Below are positions 34,209-43,802 of a DNA stretch of 64,000 nt, in pieces (within the stretch, counting starts at the first letter, position 1; each line of letters opens with the position of its first letter). Below the pieces are notes generated by a model that was given only the letters and a program-made list of their open reading frames with translations, was not told where the DNA came from and ran no database searches. The position numbers and the translations under genes are program-made. The stretch spans positions 62,001 through 126,000 of the forward strand of contig NZ_KE557312.1 in assembly GCF_000442275.2 (NCBI RefSeq), in the 5' to 3' direction. Source of the DNA: Litoreibacter arenae DSM 19593 (lineage in GTDB: Bacteria; Pseudomonadota; Alphaproteobacteria; Rhodobacterales; Rhodobacteraceae).

Positions 34209-34712
34209 TTAGAATGGGATTTCGTCGTCAATGTCGCTTGACGGGCGGGACTGCCCGCCACCGCTGGAGCCACCGCCATATCCACCACCAGACTGGCCGC
34301 CGTCATAGCCACCGCCCATTGGGTCATTGCCGTAGTTGCCACCGCCACCACCGCTGCCGCTTGGGCCGTCAAGCATAGTCAGGTTGCCGCCATAGCCCTG
34401 CAACACCACTTCCGTGGAATAGCGGTCGGCGCCGGACTGGTCTTGCCATTTGCGGGTCTGCAACTGGCCTTCGATGTACACCTTGGAGCCTTTTTTCAAG
34501 TATTGCTCGGCAACACGGACCAGCCCTTCCTGAAAAATCGCGACCGAGTGCCATTCGGTCTTCTCGCGGCGCTCGCCGGTGTTTTTGTCCTTCCAGGTCT
34601 CGGACGTGGCGATGCGCAGGTTGCACACCTTGCCCCCGTTCTGGAACGTGCGCACTTCGGGGTCACGCCCGAGATTGCCGATGAGAATGACTTTGTTGAC
34701 TGAACCGGCCAT
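34209..34712 (-). CDS. ssb: Single-stranded DNA-binding protein
   Basis: Essential ssDNA-binding protein of replication and repair, 167 residues. The OB-fold core starts [29 protein letters not shown] and includes [50 protein letters not shown] Gly-rich linker ([24 protein letters not shown]) leads to the acidic SSB tail DIDDEIPF, the partner-binding tip. ATG 34712 is chosen. The long upstream frame is antisense to the lytic transglycosylase leader. Confidence 0.97.
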   Translation of the reverse strand: MAGSVNKVILIGNLGRDPEVRTFQNGGKVCNLRIATSETWKDKNTGERREKTEWHSVAIFQEGLVRVAEQYLKKGSKVYIEGQLQTRKWQDQSGADRYSTEVVLQGYGGNLTMLDGPSGSGGGGGNYGNDPMGGGYDGGQSGGGYGGGSSGGGQSRPSSDIDDEIPF

Positions 34713-34881
34713 GTGCGTGGTCTCCCGAATCTTGCTTTGGTGCTCTTTTATGTTCGGTATTTGGTTAATGGCAGACTTACAACCTTGCAGTGGCGCGGGC
34801 GCAAATCGGCGCAGGGGGTAGCGAAACCTTTCAAACTGGCTATATTGCCCGCAGTTCGAGACAAAGAGTGGGACAGTGTTC

Positions 34882-35493
34882 ATGCGTAAGCTATTGGTAG
34901 CATTGATGGCATTTGCGTTTATCCAGCCATCATTTTCGCAACCGGTCGCCGCAGAAGGGTTGGTCTCTTCCGGATCGACCAGCAACCGTGCCAAGATTTT
35001 CAGCTCGCAAGCCCGACTACTCGACGGACGCTTGTCGTCGCAATACAAAGCCTCCACCAAGCTCCAGCCGGGCAGCAAACGCGCGTCTTTTGGTGTTTCA
35101 ACAGCGATTCCGCGTTACTCCGGCTCGTATAAGGGCGTCTATCTTGAGGATGCGAAATCAGCAGCCCGCAAGCATGGCATCCCGACCGATCTGTTCCTGC
35201 GCCTTGTGCAACAGGAAAGCGGCTGGAAACCTCACGCGGTCTCTCACAAGGGGGCGATCGGACTGGCGCAGTTGATGCCTGGCACCGCCAGCAAGTTGCG
35301 GGTGAACCCGCGCGATCCGCGACAGAACCTTGAAGGCGGCGCAAGGTATCTCAAGCAGATGTACCGCAAGTTCGGCTCGTGGCGGCTGGCGCTGGCGGCG
35401 TATAATGCAGGCCCCGGCGCGGTCGAGAAGCATGGTGGCGTGCCGCCTTATCGCGAGACCCGCAACTATGTCCGCGTAATTCTGGGAAGCTGA
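34882..35493 (+). CDS. Lytic transglycosylase (SLT domain), exported
   Basis: Peptidoglycan-cleaving enzyme, 203 residues. The signal peptide is [26 protein letters not shown], so it acts in the periplasm. The SLT/lysozyme-like domain (~85-195) shows [43 protein letters not shown], where the Glu of QQESGW is the catalytic acid. GLAQLMP and [29 protein letters not shown] are diagnostic. It is divergent from ssb across about 170 bp and convergent with aroB (6 bp apart). Confidence 0.92.
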   Translation: MRKLLVALMAFAFIQPSFSQPVAAEGLVSSGSTSNRAKIFSSQARLLDGRLSSQYKASTKLQPGSKRASFGVSTAIPRYSGSYKGVYLEDAKSAARKHGIPTDLFLRLVQQESGWKPHAVSHKGAIGLAQLMPGTASKLRVNPRDPRQNLEGGARYLKQMYRKFGSWRLALAAYNAGPGAVEKHGGVPPYRETRNYVRVILGS

Positions 35494-35499
35494 GACAGA

Positions 35500-36615
35500 T
35501 CAGGCAAGCGCGTCCTGTAAGACGTTGCGCACCGTGTCTGGATCGACCTCGGAGGTCACGAAGGCTTCGCCTATGCCGCGGGCCATGATGTAGTTCAATG
35601 TCCCTTGCTGGACCTTCTTGTCCTGCCCCATCAACGCCATGAGGCCGTCCGCATCGGGCAGATCGCCGTCGATGTCGCGCAGGTCGGTTTTCATGCCCAT
35701 GGCTTTCAGGTGCGCACGAACGCGGCTGGGGTCCTCTTGCGAGCACAGCCCGAGGCGGGACGACACTTCGAACGCCAGTGCGCAGCCGATAGCGACGCCT
35801 TCACCGTGGAGAAGCCGGTCGGAATATCCCGTCGCTGCCTCCAAAGCATGACCGAAAGTATGTCCGAGGTTGAGCAACGCACGGTCGCCTTGCTCGGTCT
35901 CGTCGCGGGCGACGATGTCGGCCTTCATCTGGCAAGACCAGCGCACAGCCTCGATCCGTTTGGCGACGTCGCCTTCGTCCAGATCAGGGGCGTTGACCTC
36001 CAGCCAGTCGAAGAAGGAGGCGTCGCCCAGCAGGCCGTATTTGACGACCTCGCCGTAGCCGGCAAGGAAGTCGCGCTTGGTCAGGGTGCCCAGCACGGCC
36101 ACATCCGCCAGCACCAGCGAGGGTTGATGGAACGCGCCGATCAAGTTCTTGCCATGGGGCGAATTAATCGCCGTCTTGCCGCCGACAGAGCTGTCAACCT
36201 GCGCCAGAAGCGAGGTCGGGATTTGCACAAATCGAACACCGCGCCGCAGGATCGCGGCGGCAAAGCCCACCAAATCTCCAATTACGCCACCTCCGAAAGC
36301 CACGACGATATCGCCTCGCTCGATCTTCTTGGCCAGCAGCCATTCGACCGTTTCGCTGAGGTAACGCCAGCATTTTGTGGCCTCGCCTGCGGGCAGGGTC
36401 AGGTGGTCCATTTCTACTCCCGCAGCCGCCAAGCCGTCACGCAAGGTGTCGAGGTGGAGTTCGGCAACGGTTTCGTCGGTCACGACGGCCACGCGCGGTC
36501 GGCTGAGCAGCGGGGAGATGCGTGCGCCTGCCGCGCCAAGAAGCCCGTGCCCGATTTCGATATCGTAGCTGCGGTCGCCCAAGGCAACTTGGACGGTTTC
36601 ATGCGGGTAGGTCAT
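35500..36615 (-). CDS. aroB: 3-dehydroquinate synthase
   Basis: Second step of the shikimate pathway (DAHP to 3-dehydroquinate), using NAD and a divalent metal. It has 371 residues. Motifs are VTDETVAELHL, GGGVIGDLVGFAAAILRRGVRFVQIPTSLLAQVDSSVGGKTAIN, GLLGDASFFDWLE, MKADIVARDETEQGDRALLNLGHTFGHALEAATGY (metal-ligand His) and LLHGEGVAIGCALA. Its start overlaps the aroK stop by 4 nt, so aroK-aroB is an operon, the common order in proteobacteria. Confidence 0.97.
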   Translation of the reverse strand: MTYPHETVQVALGDRSYDIEIGHGLLGAAGARISPLLSRPRVAVVTDETVAELHLDTLRDGLAAAGVEMDHLTLPAGEATKCWRYLSETVEWLLAKKIERGDIVVAFGGGVIGDLVGFAAAILRRGVRFVQIPTSLLAQVDSSVGGKTAINSPHGKNLIGAFHQPSLVLADVAVLGTLTKRDFLAGYGEVVKYGLLGDASFFDWLEVNAPDLDEGDVAKRIEAVRWSCQMKADIVARDETEQGDRALLNLGHTFGHALEAATGYSDRLLHGEGVAIGCALAFEVSSRLGLCSQEDPSRVRAHLKAMGMKTDLRDIDGDLPDADGLMALMGQDKKVQQGTLNYIMARGIGEAFVTSEVDPDTVRNVLQDALA

Positions 36616-37169
36616 GGTGTCTTCTCTTTAAGTAGCTGGGCGTCGTGCAGGGTGGCGATGACCTTATCGGCCATATCGTCGATGGAATACTCCGGTCGCG
36701 CCTCGACGCTGAGTTGCGCTTTGGCGTAGATCGGGGTTCGGGCGTTATAAATTTCGGTCAGGGTTGCACGGGGGTTGTCAGTACGCAAAAGGGGACGCGT
36801 GGTCTTGTGGCGCACTCGCGACCACAGCAGCGGCAGGTCGGCTTTCAGCAAAAGCGATACCGCCTTGTCATGGATCATCGCGCGGTTGGTCTCACTCAGG
36901 AACGCGCCGCCGCCGGTCGACAGGACGGCGGGTTCTCCGTCCAGCAAACGGGCGATCACTTCAGTTTCTCGAGCGCGAAAAAATTCCTCTCCGTCGCGTT
37001 CGAAAATTTCGGCGATGGAGCGATCGGCCGCTCGCACCAGCTCTTCGTCGCTGTCGAGAAACCCCACCCCAAGTTTGCGCGCCACCGCCCCGCCAATCGC
37101 GGTTTTTCCGGCCCCCATCATGCCGACAAGGACCAAGGGGCGGGTCAGGGTCATTGCTTTGGGTGGCAT
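36612..37169 (-). CDS. aroK: Shikimate kinase
   Basis: Phosphorylates shikimate with ATP, 185 residues from ATG 37169. A TTG at 37181 and an ATG at 37154 are alternatives, with no decisive ribosome site. The P-loop is LVGMMGAGKTAIGGAVARKLG, followed by FLDSDEELV, the substrate segment FERDGEEFFRARETEV and LSTGGGAFL, then the lid region HKTTRPLLRTDN. It is immediately upstream of aroB (4-nt overlap) and divergent from the small membrane-protein gene. Confidence 0.95.
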   Translation of the reverse strand: MPPKAMTLTRPLVLVGMMGAGKTAIGGAVARKLGVGFLDSDEELVRAADRSIAEIFERDGEEFFRARETEVIARLLDGEPAVLSTGGGAFLSETNRAMIHDKAVSLLLKADLPLLWSRVRHKTTRPLLRTDNPRATLTEIYNARTPIYAKAQLSVEARPEYSIDDMADKVIATLHDAQLLKEKTP

Positions 37170-37294
37170 TCTCTCGCTCAATTTACTAATTTCTCGCTTG
37201 AATGGCGTGAACTTGCCGGGAAAGCCATATATGAATCACCTACAGGCGCAAAGGGCGACATCATGATCGCTCCGGACATAAAGGCAGATGCAGA

Positions 37295-37429
37295 GTGATA
37301 CGGCTTTTAAAAGCTTTGGTTTTCCTCATCGTTGTGGGAATCGTGGCCATCATCGGCTATGCCTATCTTGGCGACCTGACACCAAACCGGGTCGAGGTGA
37401 ATCAACCGGTTACTTTGGATGCGAACTAG
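37295..37429 (+). CDS. Small single-pass membrane protein, 44 residues
   Basis: A GTG start at 37295 to TAG at 37427-37429. It reads IRLLKALVFLIVVGIVAIIGYAYLGDL followed by TPNRVEVNQPVTLDAN: one transmembrane helix with a short external tail. This type of ~45-residue protein is often seen next to aroK/xerD in Rhodobacterales. It overlaps the 523-residue gene by 11 nt, indicating coupled translation. A mini-ORF of 11 codons (37263-37298) overlaps its start and could be a coupling leader. Confidence 0.75.
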   Translation: MIRLLKALVFLIVVGIVAIIGYAYLGDLTPNRVEVNQPVTLDAN

Positions 37430-38990
37430 AGACTTAGCCTTAACCATTGCCATCCTGAGTTCTGTTGCGTTGTCTCCGGCCTACGCGGACGAGCCGCTTT
37501 CCGCCATCGGCTGGCTTTCGGATGTCGTGGAAACCCCGAAAATTGTAGCACCCCCGACTTTGCCACAGGCGAAGTCGGTGGATGACGTCGCGCGGTCCGC
37601 CACCCCGGCATCCGTGGTCACCAGCACGTTAGGTTCGCCGAGCCGCGACGCTGTGGGACTGGTTCCCAGTTCGGTAAATGGTATTCCGGCGCAGTTCTGG
37701 GGAACGACGAGTTCGCTGACACTCGCTTCGGCGATGGGCGATTTGCGCCCCGACCTGCCGCCGCCACTCGCGGAGTTGATGCGGCGTTTGCTGCTGGCCG
37801 AACTGGCCCCGCCTATCGACAGCAACGAGGAAGACGTTTTGTTCCGCGCGCGGGTGGACGAGTTGTTGGCTTTGGGGGCGCTGGAGCAGGCCAAAGCCTT
37901 GCTCGATCGTGCCGACCCGGGCACCGCCCCTTTGTTTCAGCGCTGGTTCGACGTCAGCCTTTTGACCGGTGAAGAAGACTTGGCCTGCGCGCGTATGCTC
38001 CGCCAGCCCGACCTGTCGCCGACTTATCCCGCGCGTATCTTTTGCATGGCAAGGGCCGGGGACTGGGATGGCGCGGCTTTGACGCTGAACAGCGCCGAGG
38101 CACTGAACGTCATGACGCCTGCCGAGGACGCCTTGATGGCGCGCTTCCTCGATCCCGAATTGTTCGAGGGGGAGGCTCCGTTGCCGGTGCCCACCCGTGT
38201 CACGCCGCTGGGCTTCCGTATGCACGAGGCGATTGGCGAGCCGCTGTCGATCTCCACCCTGCCCAATGCGTTTGCCTTCGCGGCCCTGTCCGAGAACGGC
38301 GGCTGGAAGCCGCGCATCACCGCTGCGGAGCGTTTGGCCCGCACAGGTGCCATCGCATCGTCGCGGTTGCTGGCGATCTATACCGAGCGTCAGCCCGCCG
38401 CGTCCGGCGGTGTCTGGGACCGCGCCCGCGCCGTTCAGGACTTCGAGACGGCTCTGAAAGCAGGCAACATTGACAAGGTGTCGTCTACTTTACCCGAGGC
38501 CGTCCGCGCGATGCGCCGCGCAGGGCTGGAGCCGGCGCTTGCCAATATGTTTGGCGAGGCGTTGTTGGATTTGGCACTGCCGGAGTCCGTGCGTGAAGAC
38601 GCCTCGCGGCTGGCGCTTTTGTCGCCCGCCTACGAGGCCGCCGCAAATTCCGATGTGATCGCCGCGGATACACCCGTGCTGTGGCGCTCGGTGGCGCGGG
38701 GGGACGTGGCGGCGATTTCGGAGGTGGCGGCGACGGGCAACCTTGATGCGCTGGAAAGCGCTGTTGCCGCTGCCTTCACGACGCCCGGCCCGGCAGAAGA
38801 CCTTGCCCCGCTGATCGAAAGCGGCAGTCTGGGCCTGGCAACGCTCAAAGCAGTGAAGCTGATGGAGGACGGCGCGGGCGCCGACCCCTTGGCACTGGAG
38901 AACGGCCTGCGCAGCTTGCGCTACCTCGGTTTTGCGGACATTGCGCGGCGCATGGCGTTATACACGCTGATCACGCGGCCCCGGAGTTGA
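37419..38990 (+). CDS. Exported helical protein of unknown function
   Basis: A 523-residue protein. The signal peptide is RTRDLALTIAILSSVALSPAYA-DEP, so it is periplasmic or outer-membrane linked. The mature chain is predicted mostly helical, with repeated Ala/Leu-rich units resembling alpha-solenoid or TPR-like packing (LLALGALEQAKALLDRADPGTAPLFQRWFDVSLLTGEEDLA, ARAGDWDGAALTLNSAEALNVM, ARAVQDFETALKAGNIDKVSSTLPEA). I do not recognise a named family. It overlaps the 44-residue gene upstream by 11 nt and xerD downstream by 4 nt, forming a three-gene operon. Confidence 0.8.
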   Translation: MRTRDLALTIAILSSVALSPAYADEPLSAIGWLSDVVETPKIVAPPTLPQAKSVDDVARSATPASVVTSTLGSPSRDAVGLVPSSVNGIPAQFWGTTSSLTLASAMGDLRPDLPPPLAELMRRLLLAELAPPIDSNEEDVLFRARVDELLALGALEQAKALLDRADPGTAPLFQRWFDVSLLTGEEDLACARMLRQPDLSPTYPARIFCMARAGDWDGAALTLNSAEALNVMTPAEDALMARFLDPELFEGEAPLPVPTRVTPLGFRMHEAIGEPLSISTLPNAFAFAALSENGGWKPRITAAERLARTGAIASSRLLAIYTERQPAASGGVWDRARAVQDFETALKAGNIDKVSSTLPEAVRAMRRAGLEPALANMFGEALLDLALPESVREDASRLALLSPAYEAAANSDVIAADTPVLWRSVARGDVAAISEVAATGNLDALESAVAAAFTTPGPAEDLAPLIESGSLGLATLKAVKLMEDGAGADPLALENGLRSLRYLGFADIARRMALYTLITRPRS

Positions 38991-39925
38991 GCCTGCCCGC
39001 CGATATGGCCCGCTGGGTCGAGACGTTTCTGGACGCGCAGGCTGCTGAACTCGACGCCTCGGAAAACACGTTGCTGGCTTATGGGCGCGATCTGATCGAC
39101 TTCGCTGGCTGGCTGACTGATCGCGGGCGCAGCTTTGACTCCGCTGCGCGGTCTGATGTGGAGGACTATCTGATCCATTGCGACGAGCAGGGGCTGGCGG
39201 CATCGACCCGCGCGCGCCGTTTGTCGGCCATCAAGCAACTGTATCGGTTCGCCTATGAGGAAGGATGGCGCGAGGATAACCCGGCCATCCAGATCAAGGG
39301 GCCGGGGCGCAAGAAGTCGCTGCCGCAAACCCTAAGCGTCGAGGAAGTCGACCGCCTGCTGGGAGCTGCGCAGACATCGGCCCGCAGTCAGGAAGATCGC
39401 CTGCGCAACACCTGCCTGATGGAACTGCTCTACGCCACCGGCATGCGTGTCACCGAACTGGTGACCCTGCCGGTTGCCGCCGCGCGAGGTGATCCGCGCA
39501 TGCTGCTGGTGCGCGGCAAGGGGGGGAAGGAACGCATGGTGCCGCTGGCGGCGTCGGCGCGGGATGCGGTTGCGGTTTGGATCGAGACCCGCGACGAGAT
39601 GGACGCGAAGGCTCAGGCCAAGGGCAAGCCCGCGTCGAAATACCTGTTCCCGTCGCATGGCAGAACCGGGCATCTGACGCGGCACCGATTCTACGTGTTG
39701 ATCAAGGAGCTTGCGGTTGCAGGCGGCGTGGACCCGTCCAAAGTGACGCCCCACACGCTTCGCCATGCCTTTGCGACGCATCTTCTGGCCAACGGCGCTG
39801 ACTTGCGGGCGATCCAGACGTTGCTGGGCCATGCCGACATTTCGACCACCGAAATTTACACCCACGTTCTTGACGAACGCTTGAAGGAACTGGTGCTGGA
39901 GCATCATCCGCTGACGAAGGGCTGA
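38987..39925 (+). CDS. xerD: Tyrosine recombinase XerD
   Basis: Chromosome dimer resolution recombinase acting at dif with XerC, 312 residues. The SAM-like core-binding domain is followed by the catalytic set R154 (ATGMRVTEL), K178 (VRGKGGKERMVPL), H256-x-x-R259 (TPHTLRHAFATHLL), H282 (LLGHADISTTEIYTHV) and the nucleophile Y291. A TTG start overlaps the upstream stop (TTGA); ATG 39005 would remove only six residues. A stand-alone integrase is less likely given the operon context and lack of attachment repeats. The ~125 bp after it hold no gene that I can support. Confidence 0.93.
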   Translation: MSLPADMARWVETFLDAQAAELDASENTLLAYGRDLIDFAGWLTDRGRSFDSAARSDVEDYLIHCDEQGLAASTRARRLSAIKQLYRFAYEEGWREDNPAIQIKGPGRKKSLPQTLSVEEVDRLLGAAQTSARSQEDRLRNTCLMELLYATGMRVTELVTLPVAAARGDPRMLLVRGKGGKERMVPLAASARDAVAVWIETRDEMDAKAQAKGKPASKYLFPSHGRTGHLTRHRFYVLIKELAVAGGVDPSKVTPHTLRHAFATHLLANGADLRAIQTLLGHADISTTEIYTHVLDERLKELVLEHHPLTKG

Positions 39926-40049
39926 GATGTTACCTCGCGGGGCCATGGACAGGTTGCAGCGATCGGTCACATAGCGGTTTCCCTTGAAGGTACGTGCGCG
40001 TGGCCCCATAACTCTCACTCAGTTTTATTTGACAGGACCAACCCCCCGA

Positions 40050-41357
40050 ATGGACGACGCATCAACGATTTTTGACACTGCTTTCTGGATGACGTCAGGC
40101 GGCATTGTGGTGCTGCTGTTGCTGTCAGCGTTCTTCTCCGGCTCCGAGACCGCGCTGACCGCCGCCTCGCGCGGCAAGCTGCGCAGTCAGGCCGACAAAG
40201 GCTCCCCCGGCGCGGTGCGGGCGCTGAAAATCACCGAGGATAACGAGCGGCTCATCGGCTCTGTTCTGCTGGGAAATAACCTTGTGAACATCTTGGCCGC
40301 ATCGCTGGCCACCGCTCTATTCACCAAGATTTTCGGCGAAAGCGGTGTGGCGTGGGCCACTTTGGTCATGACGCTGCTGGTGCTTATTTTCGCTGAGGTT
40401 CTGCCGAAAACCTACGCCATCACCAACTCAGAAACCGCGGCGGCGATGGTGTCCGGGCCGATTGCCATCGTGGTGCTGGTCTTTGCGCCGGTGGTCACCG
40501 CCGTGCGCGCGCTGGTGCGGGGTATGCTGAAGCTGTTCGGCGTGGAGACCGATCCTGACAGTCACATCCTGTCGGTCAACGAGGAAATCGCCGGAGCCTT
40601 GGCTCTGGGGCATGAGGAAGGGGTCGTGCACAAAGAGCAGCGTGACCGCCTGCTGGGCGCGCTGGATCTGAGCGAGCGGGACGTGGAGGAGATCATGCTC
40701 CACCGCTCGGAGATCGAGATGATCAACGCCGACGACGCACCGGAGGCCATCATCAGCCAGTGCCTGCGTAGCCCGCATACCCGCTTGCCCGTGTATCGCG
40801 ACGAACCGGAAAATATCGTAGGCGTAATGCACGCCAAGGACCTGCTGCGGGCCGTTGACAAGACCCTGCGTGGCAAGGACCGTGCGTCGCGCGACTTGAG
40901 TGGCTTTGACATCATGGATGTGGTGCGTCGCCCCTATTTCGTGCCGGAAACCACGGCGCTCGATGACCAGATGCGGCAGTTCTTGCGGCTGCATACCCAC
41001 TTCGCCTTGGTGGTGGATGAATACGGCGCGTTGCAGGGGTTGATCACGCTGGAAGACATTCTGGAAGAGATCGTGGGTGAGATCACCGACGAGTTTGACG
41101 TCGCCGAAATCCACGCGTTGAAGCCCGAAAGCGACGGCAGCTACGCCGTGGACGGGGCGATGACCATCCGGGACCTTAATCGCATGGCCGACTGGTCGCT
41201 GCCTGATGATGAGGCCAACACTGTCGCCGGTCTGGTGATCCATGAGGCCCAGTCTATTCCGACCGTGGGGCAGGTGTTCTCGTTCCATGGTTTCCGTTTC
41301 GAGGTGGTGGAGCGCCATCAGAACCGCCTGACCAAACTGAAAGTGAGACCGCTATGA
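40050..41357 (+). CDS. CNNM/CorC-type (HlyC/CorC) transmembrane CBS protein
   Basis: A 435-residue inner-membrane protein, from ATG 40050. The N-terminal DUF21/CNNM domain has four helices and the typical FFSGSETALTAASRGKLRSQAD...LLGNNLVNILAASLATALF. Two CBS modules lie around HRSEIEMINADDAPEAIISQCLRSPHTRLPVYRDEPENIVGVMHAKDLL and VPETTALDDQMRQFLRLHTHFALVVDEYGALQGLITLEDILEEIVGEI. A C-terminal CorC_HlyC transporter-associated domain ends the chain. The family is linked to Mg/Co export. It overlaps the nucleoside hydrolase gene by 4 nt (ATGA). Confidence 0.9.
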   Translation: MDDASTIFDTAFWMTSGGIVVLLLLSAFFSGSETALTAASRGKLRSQADKGSPGAVRALKITEDNERLIGSVLLGNNLVNILAASLATALFTKIFGESGVAWATLVMTLLVLIFAEVLPKTYAITNSETAAAMVSGPIAIVVLVFAPVVTAVRALVRGMLKLFGVETDPDSHILSVNEEIAGALALGHEEGVVHKEQRDRLLGALDLSERDVEEIMLHRSEIEMINADDAPEAIISQCLRSPHTRLPVYRDEPENIVGVMHAKDLLRAVDKTLRGKDRASRDLSGFDIMDVVRRPYFVPETTALDDQMRQFLRLHTHFALVVDEYGALQGLITLEDILEEIVGEITDEFDVAEIHALKPESDGSYAVDGAMTIRDLNRMADWSLPDDEANTVAGLVIHEAQSIPTVGQVFSFHGFRFEVVERHQNRLTKLKVRPL

Positions 41358-42295
41358 GCCCGCGTAATATCATCATCGACACCGATCCGGGGCAGGACGA
41401 CGCGGTGGCGATCCTGCTGGCGCTGGCCTCGCCGGAGGAACTGGAGGTGTTGGGCGTGACGGCGGTAGCAGGCAACGTGCCGCTGGCGCTGACGGAAAAA
41501 AACGCGCGGATCGTGTGCGAATTGGCCGGGCGGCCAGATGTGAAGGTCTTTGCAGGCTGCGATGCGCCTATGAACCGCAAGCTGGTGACGGCAGAGCATG
41601 TGCATGGCAAGACCGGCCTAGACGGGCCGGTGATGCCGGAGCCGACGATGCCCTTGCAACAGGGCCACGCGGTCGATTTCATTATCGAAACCCTGCGGGC
41701 AGAGCCTGCGGGGACGGTGACGCTCTGCCCGCTGGGGCCGCTGACCAACATCGCGACCGCGTTCGAGCGCGCACCCGATATCGTCGAGCGGGTGCAGGAA
41801 ATCGTGCTGATGGGCGGGGCCTATTTCGAGGTCGGCAATATCACCCCCGCGGCGGAGTTCAACATCTACGTGGACCCCGAAGCGGCGAAGATCGTCTTTG
41901 CCTCCGGCGTGCCGATTGTGGTTATGCCGCTGGATGTGACGCACAAGGCGCTGACCAATCGCGTGCGGGTCGAAGCGTTTCGCGATCTTGGCAGCGAGGC
42001 CGGGCGCATGGTGGCGGAGTGGACCGACTTTTTCGAGCGGTTCGACAAGGAAAAATACGGCTCCGAAGGGGCACCTTTGCATGACCCTTGCGTGATTGCC
42101 TACCTTCTGAAGCCGGAGTTGTTTTCGGGGCGACATGTGAATGTCGAGGTCGAGACCGGCTCGGAGCTGACCCTTGGTATGACTGTCGCGGACTGGTGGG
42201 GCGTGACGGACCGTGCGCCCAACGCGACGTTTATGGATGATGTGGATGCGGACGGGTTCTTTGCGCTGCTGACCCAGAGGATTGGACGGCTTTGA
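41354..42295 (+). CDS. Inosine/uridine-preferring nucleoside hydrolase
   Basis: Cleaves the N-glycosidic bond of ribonucleosides to base and ribose, 313 residues. The calcium-binding motif is IIIDTDPGQDDAVAILLAL, followed by LGVTAVAGNVPLA, LCPLGPLTNIATAFERAPDIVERVQEIVLMGGAYFEVGNITPAAEFNIYVDPEAAKIVF (metal and substrate site) and HDPCVIAYLLKPELF. Length and motifs are normal. It is coupled to the CNNM gene (ATGA overlap), an unusual pairing, and ends 16 bp before the second dispersed repeat. It functionally resembles the salvage operon at 48989-53430. Confidence 0.93.
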   Translation: MSPRNIIIDTDPGQDDAVAILLALASPEELEVLGVTAVAGNVPLALTEKNARIVCELAGRPDVKVFAGCDAPMNRKLVTAEHVHGKTGLDGPVMPEPTMPLQQGHAVDFIIETLRAEPAGTVTLCPLGPLTNIATAFERAPDIVERVQEIVLMGGAYFEVGNITPAAEFNIYVDPEAAKIVFASGVPIVVMPLDVTHKALTNRVRVEAFRDLGSEAGRMVAEWTDFFERFDKEKYGSEGAPLHDPCVIAYLLKPELFSGRHVNVEVETGSELTLGMTVADWWGVTDRAPNATFMDDVDADGFFALLTQRIGRL

Positions 42296-42311
42296 ACCCG
42301 ACCCTCCGGGG

Positions 42312-42336
42312 GAGGTATTTTCGGAAAAAAGAAGTC
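42312..42336. repeat. Dispersed 25-bp repeat, copy 2
   Basis: Identical to 25518-25542 over 25 bp. It sits 16 bp after the nucleoside hydrolase stop and partly overlaps a small inverted repeat CCTCC-GGG-GGAGG at 42303-42315. As at tyrS, it follows a gene end. Confidence 0.85.
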
Positions 42337-42386
42337 GGGGCGTTTGAGAGTGGCGCGGCGGGTTAACCTTAATGGAAGGTAAAGAG

Positions 42387-43802
42387 ATGGGATCGCCAGA
42401 GTTCGACAACTCCTATGCGCGGCTGCCGGAGCGGTTTTATACGAAGATGAACCCCACTCCGGTGGCGGCGCCCGCGTTGATCGCATTGAACGACGCATTG
42501 GCGGGGGACATGGGCTTGGATGCCGCGTGGCTGCGTAGCTCAGACGGGCTGGCGATGCTGGCGGGCAACAGGATGCCAGACGGGGCCGAGCCGTTGGCGC
42601 AGGCCTATGCGGGCCATCAGTTCGGCGGCTGGTCGCCTCAGCTTGGTGACGGGCGGGCCAATGTGCTGGGCGAGGTCGTGGGACCGGACGGAGCGCGGTG
42701 GGACATCCAGTTGAAAGGCTCCGGCCCGACGCCGTATTCGCGGATGGGCGATGGGCGCGCGGGCTTGGGGCCGGTGATGCGCGAATACATTTTTAGCGAG
42801 GCGATGCATGCGCTCAGTGTCCCGACGACGCGGGCGCTCGCGGCGGTATTGACCGGCGAGAAAGTCGCGCGGGAGGTAATGCAGCCCGGGGCGATCCTGA
42901 CGCGGGTGGCGGGGTCGCATATCAGGGTCGGCACGTTTCAGTACTTTGCAGCGCGACAGGACCGCGAGGCGCTGGCGTTGCTGCTGGATCACGCGATAGG
43001 GCGGCACTACCCGCATTTGGAGCAGGGCGACGGGTTGGGTTTCTTGCAAGCCGTGACCGGGGCGCAAGCCAGCTTGGTGGCGGAGTGGATGGGGCTTGGT
43101 TTCATCCACGGCGTGATGAACACCGACAACACCCATGTGGGCGGGTTGACGATTGACTACGGCCCTTGCGCGTTCATGGACGCGTATCATCCGGCGACGG
43201 TGTTTTCCTCCATCGACCAAGGCGGGCGCTATGTCTATCAGGGCCAGCCTGAGGTGCTGGTGTGGAACCTGGCGCAACTGGCCTCATGTTTGTTGCCATT
43301 CATCGACGCGGATCACGACAAGGCCGTGACGGCGGCGCGGGAGGCCTTGGGAGCGTTCGGGGATCACTACACGAAATCCTGGAAACGGGTGTTCTTTGCC
43401 AAGATCGGTCGTGCCATGGGTGGCGACGATCAGGTGGTCCTGGTGCAGGATTTGCTGACGCGGATGGCGGATAATCAGGCTGATTTCACCCGCACCTTCC
43501 GCGCGATGGCGCGTGGTGAAGGTGCGCGGGACGAGTTTGTCGATCCGACAAGTTTTGACGCTTGGGAGGCCGAATGGGGCGGCGGGGACGAGAGCATCAT
43601 GCGGGCGGCGAACCCTGCGGTGATCCCCCGCAACCACCGCGTGGAGGAGGCCATTCAAGCCGGAATGCAGGGCGACTACGCGCCGTTTCACCGGCTGAAT
43701 GAGGCTTTGGTGCGGCCCTATGATGACCGCGAGGAGTTTGCAGACCTCGAAGCCGCGCCGACCGAGCAGCAATTGGTGCGTCAGACGTTTTGCGGCACCT
43801 GA
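42387..43802 (+). CDS. selO: SelO/YdiU protein adenylyltransferase (pseudokinase-fold AMPylase)
   Basis: Transfers AMP from ATP to protein Ser/Thr/Tyr as part of redox control. It has 471 residues from ATG 42387 (AAGG upstream), 5 codons inside the longer frame. Characteristic sequences are [77 protein letters not shown], and [28 protein letters not shown] with the metal-binding Asn and Asp. The C-terminal redox Cys-x-x-U/C of some members reads TFCGT here, with only one Cys. The 3' end overlaps the convergent EamA gene by 22 bp. Confidence 0.92.
   Translation: MGSPEFDNSYARLPERFYTKMNPTPVAAPALIALNDALAGDMGLDAAWLRSSDGLAMLAGNRMPDGAEPLAQAYAGHQFGGWSPQLGDGRANVLGEVVGPDGARWDIQLKGSGPTPYSRMGDGRAGLGPVMREYIFSEAMHALSVPTTRALAAVLTGEKVAREVMQPGAILTRVAGSHIRVGTFQYFAARQDREALALLLDHAIGRHYPHLEQGDGLGFLQAVTGAQASLVAEWMGLGFIHGVMNTDNTHVGGLTIDYGPCAFMDAYHPATVFSSIDQGGRYVYQGQPEVLVWNLAQLASCLLPFIDADHDKAVTAAREALGAFGDHYTKSWKRVFFAKIGRAMGGDDQVVLVQDLLTRMADNQADFTRTFRAMARGEGARDEFVDPTSFDAWEAEWGGGDESIMRAANPAVIPRNHRVEEAIQAGMQGDYAPFHRLNEALVRPYDDREEFADLEAAPTEQQLVRQTFCGT

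Noticed and set aside
39332-40018. A 228-codon minus-strand frame starting at 40018
   Set aside because: Its first ~30 codons lie in the gap after xerD, but the rest is antisense to xerD; no ribosome site or family match.
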